Positions 21,442-32,060 of a stretch of 64,000 bases of DNA are shown here, one piece after another (positions within the stretch are counted from its first letter, which is position 1; each line of letters opens with the position of its first letter). The notes under the pieces were generated by a model. It was not told the DNA's origin, did not search any database, and saw nothing but the letters and a program-made list of their open reading frames with translations. A program made the translations under genes and the position numbers. The DNA is from Beverwykella pulmonaria (Eukaryota; Ascomycota; Dothideomycetes; Pleosporales; Melanommataceae): positions 689,403-753,402 of the forward strand of contig BCHH01000003.1 of assembly GCA_001599595.1 (NCBI GenBank), read 5' to 3'.

Positions 21442-23856
21442 AGAATAATATAGAGGTAGTGGAGGTAATCCTTAGTCAAAAGACGATCAGTTACCTTCGC
21501 TAGCTCAAGAGATTTGTCACCACTGGCGGAAAGAGCTGTGCATGGTTTCTTCTATCAATAGGACTCTATATAATTCGAGTAATTCTCCATCTCTAAAGAA
21601 ATTCCCAGATCATCATGCCTGCTAGCAGCCGCGTGCGTATACGAGCTGTGCTTTATTTCATCGTTGGCCAAACTTTCTACAATGGTTTTACAATTATTAT
21701 CAAACCCACAAGCTGAAGTGTGAAGCTGCCAACAGCGTAGACGGTGGAACAAACTATGCACGATGTTTACAGTTTCGCATTTTTCAGCACGCATGCGATC
21801 ATTTGATCAGATCTTGTACTTCAGTGAGAATATAGATATTTGTCCGTACGCAGGAGCGATACGGCGCAAAGTATCTGTTAGCCCGGCATGGAATCACGTG
21901 GCTATATCACGTGATGCCCGTGCACGGGCGCGCCTCCTTAAATATCGCTCGCGTTTGTACATAGATGAGCAGAGCAATAACCAGAAACCTGTTGCCCACC
22001 CTACTATCCCCGTACGCTGTGTACACCGTACAACTGTCTTATACCTTGCCGACTAGTGCTCGCACCACTATGCAGCTAGCTGTAAGATCCCTATCAACAA
22101 TATTCGAATATTTAGGTCTCAATTTCAAAGAGATTATCTAGCCTCCTCAAATGCGCATGCATAGAGCCTCATCCCAAAAGGGTCCAATGTTTTCCTTATA
22201 AACGATTTTCGTTTGGCTTAGATGCTTCCACTTCTTGCGATTTTGCTGTCGAAAATGGAGGCGGAGCTTAGATCCGCACAACCTATATTTCTTACCTAAT
22301 GTTTTAGTAAGCTTCATCCCGTCGTCATGTATAAAATGACTTCCGCGGTTCTGCTCTATGTTACTCTTAACTGCTCTTTGCTTTCCTCCCTTCTTTTTGC
22401 TGGTTATTCCTGCTCTTGCATAGCTAGGTTGCACATGTTACCTTTTCACACTATCCCTTAGCGCCAACACAAAGGCAAGTGCATATGTGCAGCACTCTTA
22501 GCCTTCACTTTTTGTCCTCAAACAAATGCGAGCTTCAACAACTGTACGTTATTATGTTATTTCACTACTATTCTACAACTTCTCTCCACAACCCTATTAT
22601 TCATATCTCCTTTCTAACCTCATACAATAAGTGTTTATTATTGGCTACAAGGAATGGTGTAGCATGCAGCTAACGACATGCGGTGAAGGTACTTAGAATT
22701 GAAGATTCTAGTACCAGCTCTAGACACGGACTATAAACACAGGGTGCTCTTGTTCAGTCTTGTGTAGTATACCAGCTAGAGCAATTCATTCTATCGGACC
22801 CAGAGTCCTTTCCGTTTCATTTCCCAAACGCACTAGTTTACTCTCTAATGATACCAAAATTAAAACGGTCGGCGACGTTCAGACGCTCCCCTCGCAGCAA
22901 CCAAGACAGCCTTCAAATGGCGCATCCTGTCGGAGGCGTATGACTACCAGGTAAAATAATCCAAATCTTTCATAGTTAACAGTTCCTCGTAGACCCTATG
23001 CCTGACATTGAATTGTTGAATATGGACCTATTCACCAATGGTAATAAGCCGTTACATTTCAGGTCATTAGAGGTATAAATTAACCAAAGAACGGAGTAGA
23101 CTTCGACCTATGGTTTACGAAGCGATCGTCCAGTGTTACGTGGCTATTGTTATCCAAAGGGATCACTTGGGACTTGCTACTGTTAACCCAAAGGTTAGCT
23201 CGTAGTGATACCCTTTCCCCTTCATCTTGTACACTAAGCTTCGTTAAGCCACCCTCGAGCAAGTGGAAGTTTAGTTATGCAGACGCGGCAAATCGGGCGG
23301 ACGCGGCTAACAGACCGTTCGTATAAATTCTAGTGCTGACCATGGTCAAATGCGAAATTCAATTAACGATTGATTTTTTGGGGTGGGGCGAATCTGGCAA
23401 ATCGCTCGATCGCGCGGTCAGCTAGCTGTCCACTATCGGTCAACCTCAACCAGGTAGTAATCACGAAGTGAGGTTTTCCTAACGTAGGAAAAATAATCAG
23501 CTTTACTTAAGGAAGTAGATATGTTTATAGTATAGAAACATAATCAGAGACGAGAGAGATTAGAAGTTCCAGTATGATATTTACCCAAATATACACCGGT
23601 CTACTCTCCCCACCCAAAAATTTTCTCCGCTTTTTTTTCTTGGCCTTGTACGTTCAACATTTAATATAAATCCTAGTTCTAAATTGCATACGTTATACCC
23701 AGGGGGCCGTGAATTTCATTGTGATTGGAACTATTCAACACGATGCATTCTCGCATTTGATGCTCAGGTTTCTGCAAGCTGTGCAGTTTAACCTTACTAT
23801 GTGTTGGTATCACATGATTTCTCAGCGTTGATATCACGTGATTTCCCCGCTCTGGC
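21442..23856. other. AT-rich repeat graveyard, no gene supported
   Basis: About 2.4 kb without a convincing coding region. It contains scattered CACGTGA motifs, for example around 21895-21925, and lysine/arginine-rich short frames that look like decayed transposon sequence. Family assignment would need a repeat library. Confidence 0.4.
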
Positions 23857-24000
23857 GGCAGTCACATGATCAGCTTTCTGAGTCAAGGATCCTCAAGGAT
23901 CCTCGGCAGTCACGTGATCAGCTTTCTGAGTCAAGGATCCTCAAGGATCCTCGGCAGTCACGTGATCAGCTTTCTGAGTCAAGGATCCTCAAGGATCCTC
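23857..24000. repeat. 48-bp minisatellite, three copies
   Basis: Three head-to-tail units start at 23857, 23905 and 23953. Each reads GGCAGTCACGTGATCAGC and then two GGATCCTC blocks; the first unit has CACATG in place of CACGTG. The copies are otherwise nearly identical, indicating recent expansion. Confidence 0.9.
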
Positions 24001-24826
24001 GTATCTTAGAACCTTAAGAATATCATCACCACACAAGCAGGACACTAATACTACGGTATTGGAGCCCACTGCTACGTGGTAATACATTCAACCAGCCGAT
24101 TACCTCTACTGTGACCGTGAATAACCTCGGGGTTACCGACACTATGGTATTAGGCCTAAATAATGTGAGCGCGCCCATATCCATCGTATAAGTCCGGTAT
24201 TAATCGTATTTACCTCAAAATCTTGTGTTTATTACAGCTATTTAGAAGTAATTAATTTAATAGAGAGCTCGTGAAGCTTCGCCAAGGTGGTGTGTAGCGG
24301 AACCACTCACATTATTTATGCCTGATGCTGCAGTATCTAAAGGCAATACGAGCTAAAGTTTAAAAGTTGAGAAGGAGTTGGACCCTTGAATGGTTTGCCG
24401 TACGCTATTGGGCCATACAGCCCGGTGTTCCAAGCCGACGCTTAGAATTTTTTCGGTAAACGGCCAAATTATTGATGAGTCCGTAAGACGGAGCTATTCT
24501 CTGTCCCGTGAATGTACATAATTCGGTCCCCAACCTTTACACGCAGCCCTGGTTTGGCTTTAGAGGCGTATTCGCGTACTCAGCCCTCCCCATAAGCCAG
24601 TTATTCGAATGCAGCCAAACTTTTAAAGACTTCAGCTGGTACCTGCATTGACCCTTCGATAATAGTCAGGTTTGCCACCTTCCTAAAGTCGGATGGATTA
24701 GATCATGGAAACCCGAACGAAGTAAGAAATGAACGATTAATTCTTGCAGATACGGTAGACCATCGCACCACTTTTTATGTGCTCAGCCCTGAAAAGTTGC
24801 TCATATACTATTGTAAGTTTGGAGTA
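24001..24826. other. AT-rich non-coding stretch
   Basis: No coding region or repeat was recognised between the minisatellite and the inverted-repeat element. Confidence 0.35.
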
Positions 24827-25042
24827 AGTATTGTATGTACGAGATGAGGTCTTGGCATACAAATTCAAGGACAACTAGGGCTATTCTTAAGTTAATTGAA
24901 CCCAGTTTCTTAGGCATAACAAGTTTTTACCACTACAAATTGATACTTATGTACCTCAAAAAATTAGGTTTGATTAGCTTAAGAATAGCCCTACTTGTCC
25001 TTGAATATGTGTGCCAAGACCCTACCTAGTACATCCAATACT
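24827..25042. mobile_element. TA-flanked MITE with ~80-bp terminal inverted repeats
   Basis: This is a 216-bp palindromic element. The left arm begins AGTATTGTATGTAC and continues through GGTCTTGGCA..TTCAAGGACAA to about 24905. The right arm is its reverse complement with a few mismatches. TA lies immediately outside both ends (24825-24826 and 25043-25044), as expected for Tc1/mariner-type insertion. The ~60-bp centre has no coding capacity. Confidence 0.85.
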
Positions 25043-25557
25043 TACCCCTGCGATAGTGTTTGTTCGTTAATAGAACAACCTCATGCTGCAATATTCATAG
25101 GTGTAGTCGAAATTAGCCTGTCACATAAGCTTTCTGGGAGAAATTAGATTGTTATCGAAAAGCTTTTTACTAGTGTGAACGTTACGAAGTCATTCGCATA
25201 TGCAATGCATGGACACTGTCACCTCACCACGTTTCGTGCGGGTCAGCAATTTAGAAATCCAAGCAACAGCTGAACGAGAGCTAAACGAGAGCTGAATGTA
25301 AGTTAAAAGCAAGTCAAATGTAAGCTTAAATGTTACTCCTCTCCATACGTCCAGGTGTGAAAGTAGTTTCAAGAAGAAATTGTAGCATCTTTGCGCCCTC
25401 TATATCTACATACAATATTTGATTATCTTGGAATACTCAACCTGCTTGTTACATTATATCCAATTTACCCCTTGGCTCCCATTATCTGGCTCATCTATAC
25501 CACTCACAAAATCTCTATCTCGACAACGCACGTGGATACCTCTGAAAGGAACACAAT
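25043..25557. promoter_or_regulatory. Upstream region of the repeat protein
   Basis: This 515-bp AT-rich stretch lies between the MITE and the start of the seven-repeat secreted protein and should include its promoter. No specific site was assigned. Confidence 0.35.
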
Positions 25558-26502
25558 ATGGCCAGTCCTAACGGCTACATTCCTTGCACCATTAAGCTCC
25601 TCCCATTAGTCGCGTCAATCATGTGCTACGCACTGCCCGCCTCAATCATGACAGATAACATCGCCGTGCCCGGTCAATTTGCGCGTTCTTTCGATAACTG
25701 GCAGCTACTGGATAACAATCCCGCGACTATCAGTGCCGCTGTAGCTGACTCTAATCTCTATCAGCTCCACAATACGGGTCTGATCTGGAAATACACCGGC
25801 ACCCCTCTCACGGGTTGGCAGGAGTTGGACAATAACCCTGCGACTAAGAAGATTGTAGCAGGCGGTGGAAATCTGTATCAGCTTCATAAAACGGGTCTGA
25901 TCTGGAAATACACTGGCACCCCTCTCACAGGTTGGCAGGAGTTAGATAATAACCCCGCCACTATCGATATCGTAGCTAGTGGTAATGACCTGTATCAGCT
26001 CCACAATACGGGTTTAATCTGGAAATACACTGGCACCCCACTCACAGGTTGGCAAGAGTTAGATAATAACCCTGCAACTAAGAAGATCGTTGCTTCCAGC
26101 GGGAATCTTTATCAGCTCCACAATACGGGTCTAATATGGAAGTACACCGGCACCCCATTCACAGGTTGGCAGAAGGTGGATGAGAATCCAGCCACAGTAG
26201 ACATCGTTGCAAGCGGCAGTGACCTATATCAACTTCACAACACAGGATTAATCTGGAAATACACGGGTGTTCCAGTGACTGGCTGGCAGGAACTGGATAA
26301 CAATCCAGCTACCAAGGCAATAGCAGCAGGAGCTGCTGGGCTCTTCCAGATTCATAAGACCGGAGAAATTTGGAAGTATGTTGGCCCACCATTGACCGGC
26401 TGGACGCAGATTGATGGAAACGCCGCATCCATTAGCATACTGGCGGGAAATTCGCTTTATCAGCTACACAACACGGGGTACATCTGGCGATACACAGGAT
26501 AG
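25558..26502 (+). CDS. Secreted seven-repeat beta-propeller (tectonin/tachylectin-like) protein
   Basis: Predicted 314-residue intronless protein. Residues ~12-30 form a hydrophobic signal-peptide-like stretch ending near ALPAS. From about residue 47 it consists of seven tandem repeats of 39 residues. The consensus has WQELDNNPAT at the start, LYQLHNTGLIWKYTG in the second half and TPLTG as the linker. Repeats 2-5 are nearly identical while repeats 6 and 7 and the first are more diverged. Seven short Trp/Gly-rich sheets strongly suggest a seven-bladed propeller, as in tectonins and related lectins, with glycan binding as the likely activity (inference). It lies in a transposon-rich, gene-poor island, which is typical of host-interaction or defence genes. 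No enzyme motif is present. Confidence 0.85.
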   Translation: MASPNGYIPCTIKLLPLVASIMCYALPASIMTDNIAVPGQFARSFDNWQLLDNNPATISAAVADSNLYQLHNTGLIWKYTGTPLTGWQELDNNPATKKIVAGGGNLYQLHKTGLIWKYTGTPLTGWQELDNNPATIDIVASGNDLYQLHNTGLIWKYTGTPLTGWQELDNNPATKKIVASSGNLYQLHNTGLIWKYTGTPFTGWQKVDENPATVDIVASGSDLYQLHNTGLIWKYTGVPVTGWQELDNNPATKAIAAGAAGLFQIHKTGEIWKYVGPPLTGWTQIDGNAASISILAGNSLYQLHNTGYIWRYTG

Positions 26503-27054
26503 GCCTCTGCAAGCCTGTTCGGGAGAAATATCGATTTCACGGAAGCAATTGGGGTGGAATAGGACAGTGGTAGGATGGAGGATAGCTCATGGACACTCTT
26601 TACCGTAGTTTATAGTCAATTCAGAATTGCTAGACCCTGGACCACTACGGAATCCTTAGCGTTTAAACACTCCACGTAAAATTTTAAGTCGCCTTCGAAT
26701 CGGTCCCTTGGCCTAGAAAAGTTTGACTTCGTGCCTTGAGCTTTTCTACGATCCAGAAGCCACGAATCAATGGCTTTCCTCATATCCAAGGGTCAAGTGG
26801 GTGCCCATTCTCCCAATGAGTGGACGTTCGGGGTTGTAATGCTCGTGCAAACAATTATTTCGCTTTCCGAAGCGGTTAGAATCTAGTAAGGCATGTCCTA
26901 GCAATCTCTGAAAGTATCGCAAATTTCTTCTGGTAGAGATAGTGAAACGATGTTGCACTAATTTGTCCTTTTGGCTCTGGGGCAGAATTCCTTTGTAATA
27001 TTCTTTCAAGGAAAACAATCCTAGTAAAATGCTTTCCGTTAACGTTAAACTTCA
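26503..27054. other. Intergenic, no gene
   Basis: Downstream region of the repeat protein up to MITE copy C. The 5-bp CTTCA at 27050-27054 is the left insertion duplication of that MITE. Confidence 0.4.
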
Positions 27055-27218
27055 TGTAAGCAGGACACTCTGTCACGTGGATATGCCACTCACTAATCAG
27101 TCGTCATATATATATCAGCTGTACATATCTCATACACACACACATCTCACACACATATATACACACACAGACGTACAATACATATCTTCATACACTCTCC
27201 TCCGCACTCCAGCTTACA
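27055..27218 (-). mobile_element. MITE copy C (TGTAAGC family, inverted)
   Basis: This 164-bp copy lies in reverse orientation and is flanked by perfect CTTCA repeats at 27050-27054 and 27219-27223. Ends are TGTAAGCAGGA and TCCAGCTTACA, giving a short inverted repeat TGTAAGCNGGA. The middle is expanded with CA/TA dinucleotides. This is the clearest copy for defining the family. Confidence 0.85.
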
Positions 27219-28250
27219 CTTCACATCAGCAATTCAGCGTGCCTAGCCAAACGTAGTCCACACCAAACGCAATAGACTCTTAGTTTTACTAGCATAAATA
27301 TTGTGTATATGCTAGTTTGTACGCTGCCAAAGGGCTGTTTATTTATTTGCACGTTAGGCCACAAATAGCAACAATGCAGCAATATGCAGACGCAACCAAT
27401 ACCCAAGTCATTCTCTTCGCTTCTTATACTCCCCTCGCTCTTCTTATCAGTCAGTCTATCATTCGCTAGATAAGTAAACTTCCTCCCGAGTCGGCCAGCT
27501 TCATCATTATCTATGACGCTGGCAACATTCATTCGTCTCGCTTGACGAAACATGGAATCTCATCTATGATATTCTATAGGCCGGCCCACTTCCGCCGTTC
27601 ATCATCCTGCGGTTAGCTTCTCCGAGAGAATGTTGTGCAAAATTTCTATCACGAGGGTCCAAGATGCAGGCACCATGTTCCACGCCAAACCATTTTCGGT
27701 TCAGCCTTCTGTGTCTGGAAAACGCCTGAACACGTGATTCCCGTCACACAGCGTGGTGGGCCACAGCCATTCAGCGCCCTCCGTCATCCTATTCGTCCTT
27801 GTATAATCAAATCCATGCAACACCTTGAACATCACAAGTCACTGTCTCGCAGTCTTCTCCTCTTGCGCACTTGAACAGAAATTCTCAAACGCTATCCCTA
27901 ACCTTGTCTTTCGGATTGCATCATCCGGCAAGATCACGATCACGATCACGATCGCGATCACGATCCCTCATCCATCCGATGGCGCACCCAACCTTCGTAC
28001 CCGCCCCATTTGCGGCGCGTGGACTGTGGTAGTCACTTGTGTTGTTCGTCCGTCACCAGGCTACTGCGACAACTTGCGCGTGGGAATAGGGTCAGACTTT
28101 ACGCAAACCTGCCGCCTGGCGCACAAGTTTGGCTCCTCTTAAGCCAGCCCTCGGCTTTCCTTCCGCTCGCTGCTTGTAACTTAGAAGCCACTATCGCTAT
28201 CACAACAGCATCTTTCTGTATTACCTCTCTACAATATCGAGACGTCCGCT
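27219..28250. other. Intergenic upstream of heme oxygenase, with GATCAC microsatellite
   Basis: About 1 kb with no supported gene. A short tandem of GATCAC/GATCGC hexamers lies at 27932-27965. The 3' part should contain the heme oxygenase promoter and 5' UTR. Confidence 0.4.
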
Positions 28251-29369
28251 ATGGCGCAAAACACACTGCAGCCAACAAGTCTTTCAGGCGAGATCAACCG
28301 CGCGACAAGGTACGAGAACACCCCTCCATCCCACCTCACGCCTCACTCCTCACCTCTTTAACACGGCCACCAATCCAGACACCTTCACACGCAACTCAAC
28401 CGCTTCATAACCTCGCGCCTCCCCCTTGCCCTCCCACCTCACGCCTCTGATCCCTCCCCCTACATAACTGGCCTGCTACACTTCGCGCACATCTTTCTAA
28501 CCTTCGAGTCGCTATGGACGGACTTGACTTTTACATCCCCCCCAACCTCCCCGCCGCACGCCTCTCCCCTCCTCTCATACCTCCTCGTAAACCCCTACGA
28601 CACCACCGACCCATCCAACTTCTTTTCCACCCCACCAACCCCGCGCATGCTATCCTTCCTCCGGGATCTACGACCCCCTGGACTCGCGCGCTCTGCATGC
28701 CTGAAAGCTGATTTAGAGGCGTTGACGGGACTGAGTAGTACAGATCTCAGTGTGCTCCTCGCGCAGTACCCGGGGGACAAGGTTGCAGAGTTCTGCGCCT
28801 ACATTCGGTCTGCGGTCGGAAAGAAACCGCATTTGTTGGTTGCGTACGCGTGGTGCTACTACATGGCTGTGTTCTCTGGGGGAAGATGGATACGCGGGGA
28901 GTTGTTGAAGGCTGACGCCCAATTTTGGGGTGCTGCGAGGATGGAGGCGGAGAAAGAGAAGGAGGTGCCGCTGAGCGAACGAGGATTATCGCTCTGGTAT
29001 TTTGACGGGGAAACGGATGGCGAAGAGATCAAGAGTGAGTTCAAAGCACAACTAGAAGAGGCGGAACATTTTTTCACAGACGAGGAACGCGTCGATGTCA
29101 TCGAGGAGGCGAAGCAGATCTTTGTGCGGAGCACACAGCTGGTGCAAGAGTTGGATGAGCTGCTAGGCACCGACATGGAGGCCCTGAAGCGTGGGGAGAT
29201 TAGGCCACAGCATACAAAAGACAAGGATGAGGGTAGTGAGACTACGACGAAGGTTGTAGATTTGTCTCAGGCTGCGGTCATGTGGTGGAAGAGGCCCGAG
29301 GTCACGGGGGCCGTGGTGGCACTCGGTTGTTTGGCTTGCTTTGGCTTGCTCAGGTTGGATTTTGCATAA
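28251..29369 (+). CDS. Heme oxygenase, tail-anchored fungal type
   Basis: Two exons (28251-28309, 28379-29369; intron 69 bp, phase 2) give 349 residues. The enzyme would cleave heme to biliverdin, CO and ferrous iron at the ER surface. Seen: the conserved N-terminal motif ATRHLHTQLN, in which His23 fits the proximal heme ligand; a helical domain with YITGLLHFAHIF; and a C-terminal hydrophobic anchor (GAVVALGCLACFGLL) after a charged linker. Many family members are 230-300 residues; the extra length is a Pro-rich insert near residues 80-110 and the acidic linker. The start is supported by the exon-1 match to the family N terminus. Confidence 0.85.
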
Positions 29370-30571
29370 GGGGTGTTGTATAATAGAGCTTCGGGTATAG
29401 AGGCGTGGTGTTTCGGTTAATGCGATTCTCGCTTGAGCGAGGAGTTTAGGGTTCTTAGTTGGACATGAAGTGGTATTCGGTACACGCGAAAGATACCCAA
29501 TAGACTGTTTCTAATACCTGCATTTTCAAATGCGCCATGACGTAGTTAGCTGATGTTGATGTTGTATATCAGGGTACTATGAAGTTGGATGTGGACATGT
29601 AAGGATGTCACCGCAGAGCAGTGCTGGTAGGGAATAATACCTCTTGTACTCTGGATAAGGAAATACATGAAGCGTCAAAAAGAAATCGGGCCGTGGAGAT
29701 TGGTTACTCTGCCGATTCTGGGGAAGCCGGCGCGTTCACTCTTCCCATCTTCGTATATATTCCTCTTGTGTTTGTCATTTTGAGGTCCAGAAAACAAGAT
29801 GAACCTCAAACATGAAAAACAAGATAATTAATACCCGATCTTCTTCAAGTCGCACACCTTGAGCTAGGTCTTGATATCGCCGAATCTGAGACGGTATACT
29901 AGTTGTCAATACTCTTCCCACTTACAGCATGGAAGGGTGCGGGCGCGCACAGATTGACACACAGCTGAGCTAAGTGGAGTCGCGTAAAGTTAGGCGTTGG
30001 GCTTCGTGAAACGGCGAGAACAAGATAAAAGGGAATGAGAGAAGAAAGGCAGGATTTAGGGTCATGGGCCGAGAAACTATGGTCGATGTTTTATAGCCCA
30101 CCACGACAGTTAGATTGCCGCTTTGGCACTTTCGTGAGGATAGGTCGAGGAATCTAGCTATGCCTTGGCTGCATACTGAGACCCTTCTGATGAGTGGAAA
30201 AAGGGTGAGCGTTCGTGGGGCAATCCAGCTTTGTTAATTAGAAGCACTTCGAAGAGTGTGGTATATGGACGTTGAATACTTCTGATCGGCGTCACTTCGT
30301 AACGCATGTTCGACGAAAGGGCAACGTCCAAGGTGCAGAGAAAGGCTGTGATTTGAAGGCTGATCACGTGATAGCCAAGGCAGGCCTGCGCTAGCTCCGG
30401 CGGGGCATACAGGCTAGCAACGAAGTCGCAACGTCAGCGTTTCAGCTCCACTACCAGCGGCACCCACAGAGGCGACATCGCCGGCTCCTCCAGTTCTCAC
30501 ATCTCAGGCCGACTGTGGGCGCCCTATTCTTTCCGCCCGTCTACGCTAGCTTGCTCAGAGTTGCCGCCAAC
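29370..30571. other. Intergenic, no gene
   Basis: This 1.2-kb stretch lies between heme oxygenase and the E2 gene. Several short frames are present without domain support, and no repeat was recognised. Confidence 0.4.
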
Positions 30572-31479
30572 ATGTCCACCCGCGGGCAGTTTAACACTAA
30601 GAATCCCACCATCAAGCGCATCCGTAGGCTCCCAGTCATCAACGCTACCTCCATCCTCCCACTGATATATGCGTAGTCAGAGAAGCCTCCGAACTCGCCG
30701 CCAATGCCTCCCCCGATCTCCACGCCGAGCCCCTAGAAGATAATCTGTTCGAATGGCATTTCACCCTACGCGGGCCGCCCTCACCTTCACCATACGAGGG
30801 CGGCATCTACCACGGCCGCATAATACTGCCGCCCACATACCCGCTGCGCCCGCCTTCTTTTCGCTTTCTCACCGCAACTGGCCGCTTTGAAGTCAATCGC
30901 GAAATCTGCTTATCGATTAGCGGCCACCATGAGGAAACATGGCAGCCTGCGTGGGGAATCCGGACCGCCATGGTTGCGATACGGAGTTTCATGGACACGG
31001 ATGCGAAGGGGCAGCTCGGTGGAATAGAATGTAGTACGCCTGCGCGGAAAAAGATGGCGGTTGAGAGTGGCGCCTTCACGTGTTCTGCCTGTGGGAAGTC
31101 GAATGCGGACATCATTAGGGAGCGCGAGGAGGCCGCAAGGCTATTCGAGATCAAAGAGGGCAAGCAGAAGGAGGAGGTTGTACCGGAAGAGCTTAGGCTT
31201 GCGTATCGGGACGAGTTAGCAAAGCATTCGCCGAAGCAGGAAAAGGTTGAGAAGGAACCTAAGGGAAAGGAGAGAGCTGCAGATCCGCCTTCAACAACTC
31301 TGCCTGCTACTCATGCTCGAAATGTTTCCATCGCAACGCCACCGCCAACAAGGGCGGTGCAACCAGTAGTCCTGCAGCTTTCCCGGCAGACGCCCGACCG
31401 CTCCATGGCCTGGATAGACGCTGGCATATACGGCATTGTGGCCGCATTGCTGTTCATGGTGTTCCGGAAACTCTTCTGA
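30572..31479 (+). CDS. Ubc6-like ubiquitin-conjugating enzyme E2 (ER-associated degradation)
   Basis: Two exons (30572-30623, 30677-31479; intron 53 bp with branch-like CTGAT) give 284 residues. The product is an E2 of the Ubc6/UBE2J group that acts on the cytosolic face of the ER in ERAD. Seen: the start NPTIKRILREASEL, LEDNLFEWHFTLRGPP, PPTYPLRPPSF, active-site Cys95 in NREICLSISGHH followed by ETWQPAWGI, a charged low-complexity linker, and a C-terminal membrane anchor (GIYGIVAALLFMVF). Length and domain order are typical. An Ala/Gly/Cys patch (FTCSACGKS) around residue 170 resembles a single CXXC and is of unclear meaning. Confidence 0.95.
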
Positions 31480-32060
31480 GTCCCGTTTCAGCTCTTAGTT
31501 TTTCGCGCTTCAAAGTGGGATAGATCTAAGAAGCTTTAGTAAATCACATTGGCGGCGTTCCTAGAGGGTACAAGTTCGCTCTGGTATGGGTCTGTTGCAG
31601 TTTCCTCTTTCAATTACCATCACACTCAAGTCAGGTTCATATACTCGCTATTAGCGTGGCAGTCTAGAGTCTTGTTTCCATGTTCATGGACTCGAATCAA
31701 ACATTTCTATCAATCACACCATAGTCCAGTCTCTATTCATGTACAAGAGCTTTTTTACTAGCAGAGATGGCAACAATCAATCCGAATCCAAGTAATTGAT
31801 TGATCAATTGATTATGTAACAATTCAATCAATTCAATCTGTTTGTATGGATTTTTGCAATCAATTCAGTCACTGCCTCAAAGATTGATTGGATAATTGAT
31901 CCAATTGATACCTATTTTATAAGGCCATAAGTTTATATGTACGAGTAAGCTCCTAGGCAGTTTTCGGTCGGAATTACGATCTTCCAGAGATGCTCAGGCC
32001 ATACGATTTTGCCCTGCACCAGCATATCCTCCATAAGAATCTTCTATCTACACCACCACA

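Noticed and set aside
22147..22434. Basic 95-codon minus-strand frame
   Set aside because: Lys/Arg-rich frame in AT-rich repeat sequence, with no conserved motif; probably decayed transposon DNA.
23857..24000. CRISPR-like array
   Set aside because: The units are contiguous tandem repeats without spacers, in a eukaryotic genome; this is a minisatellite.
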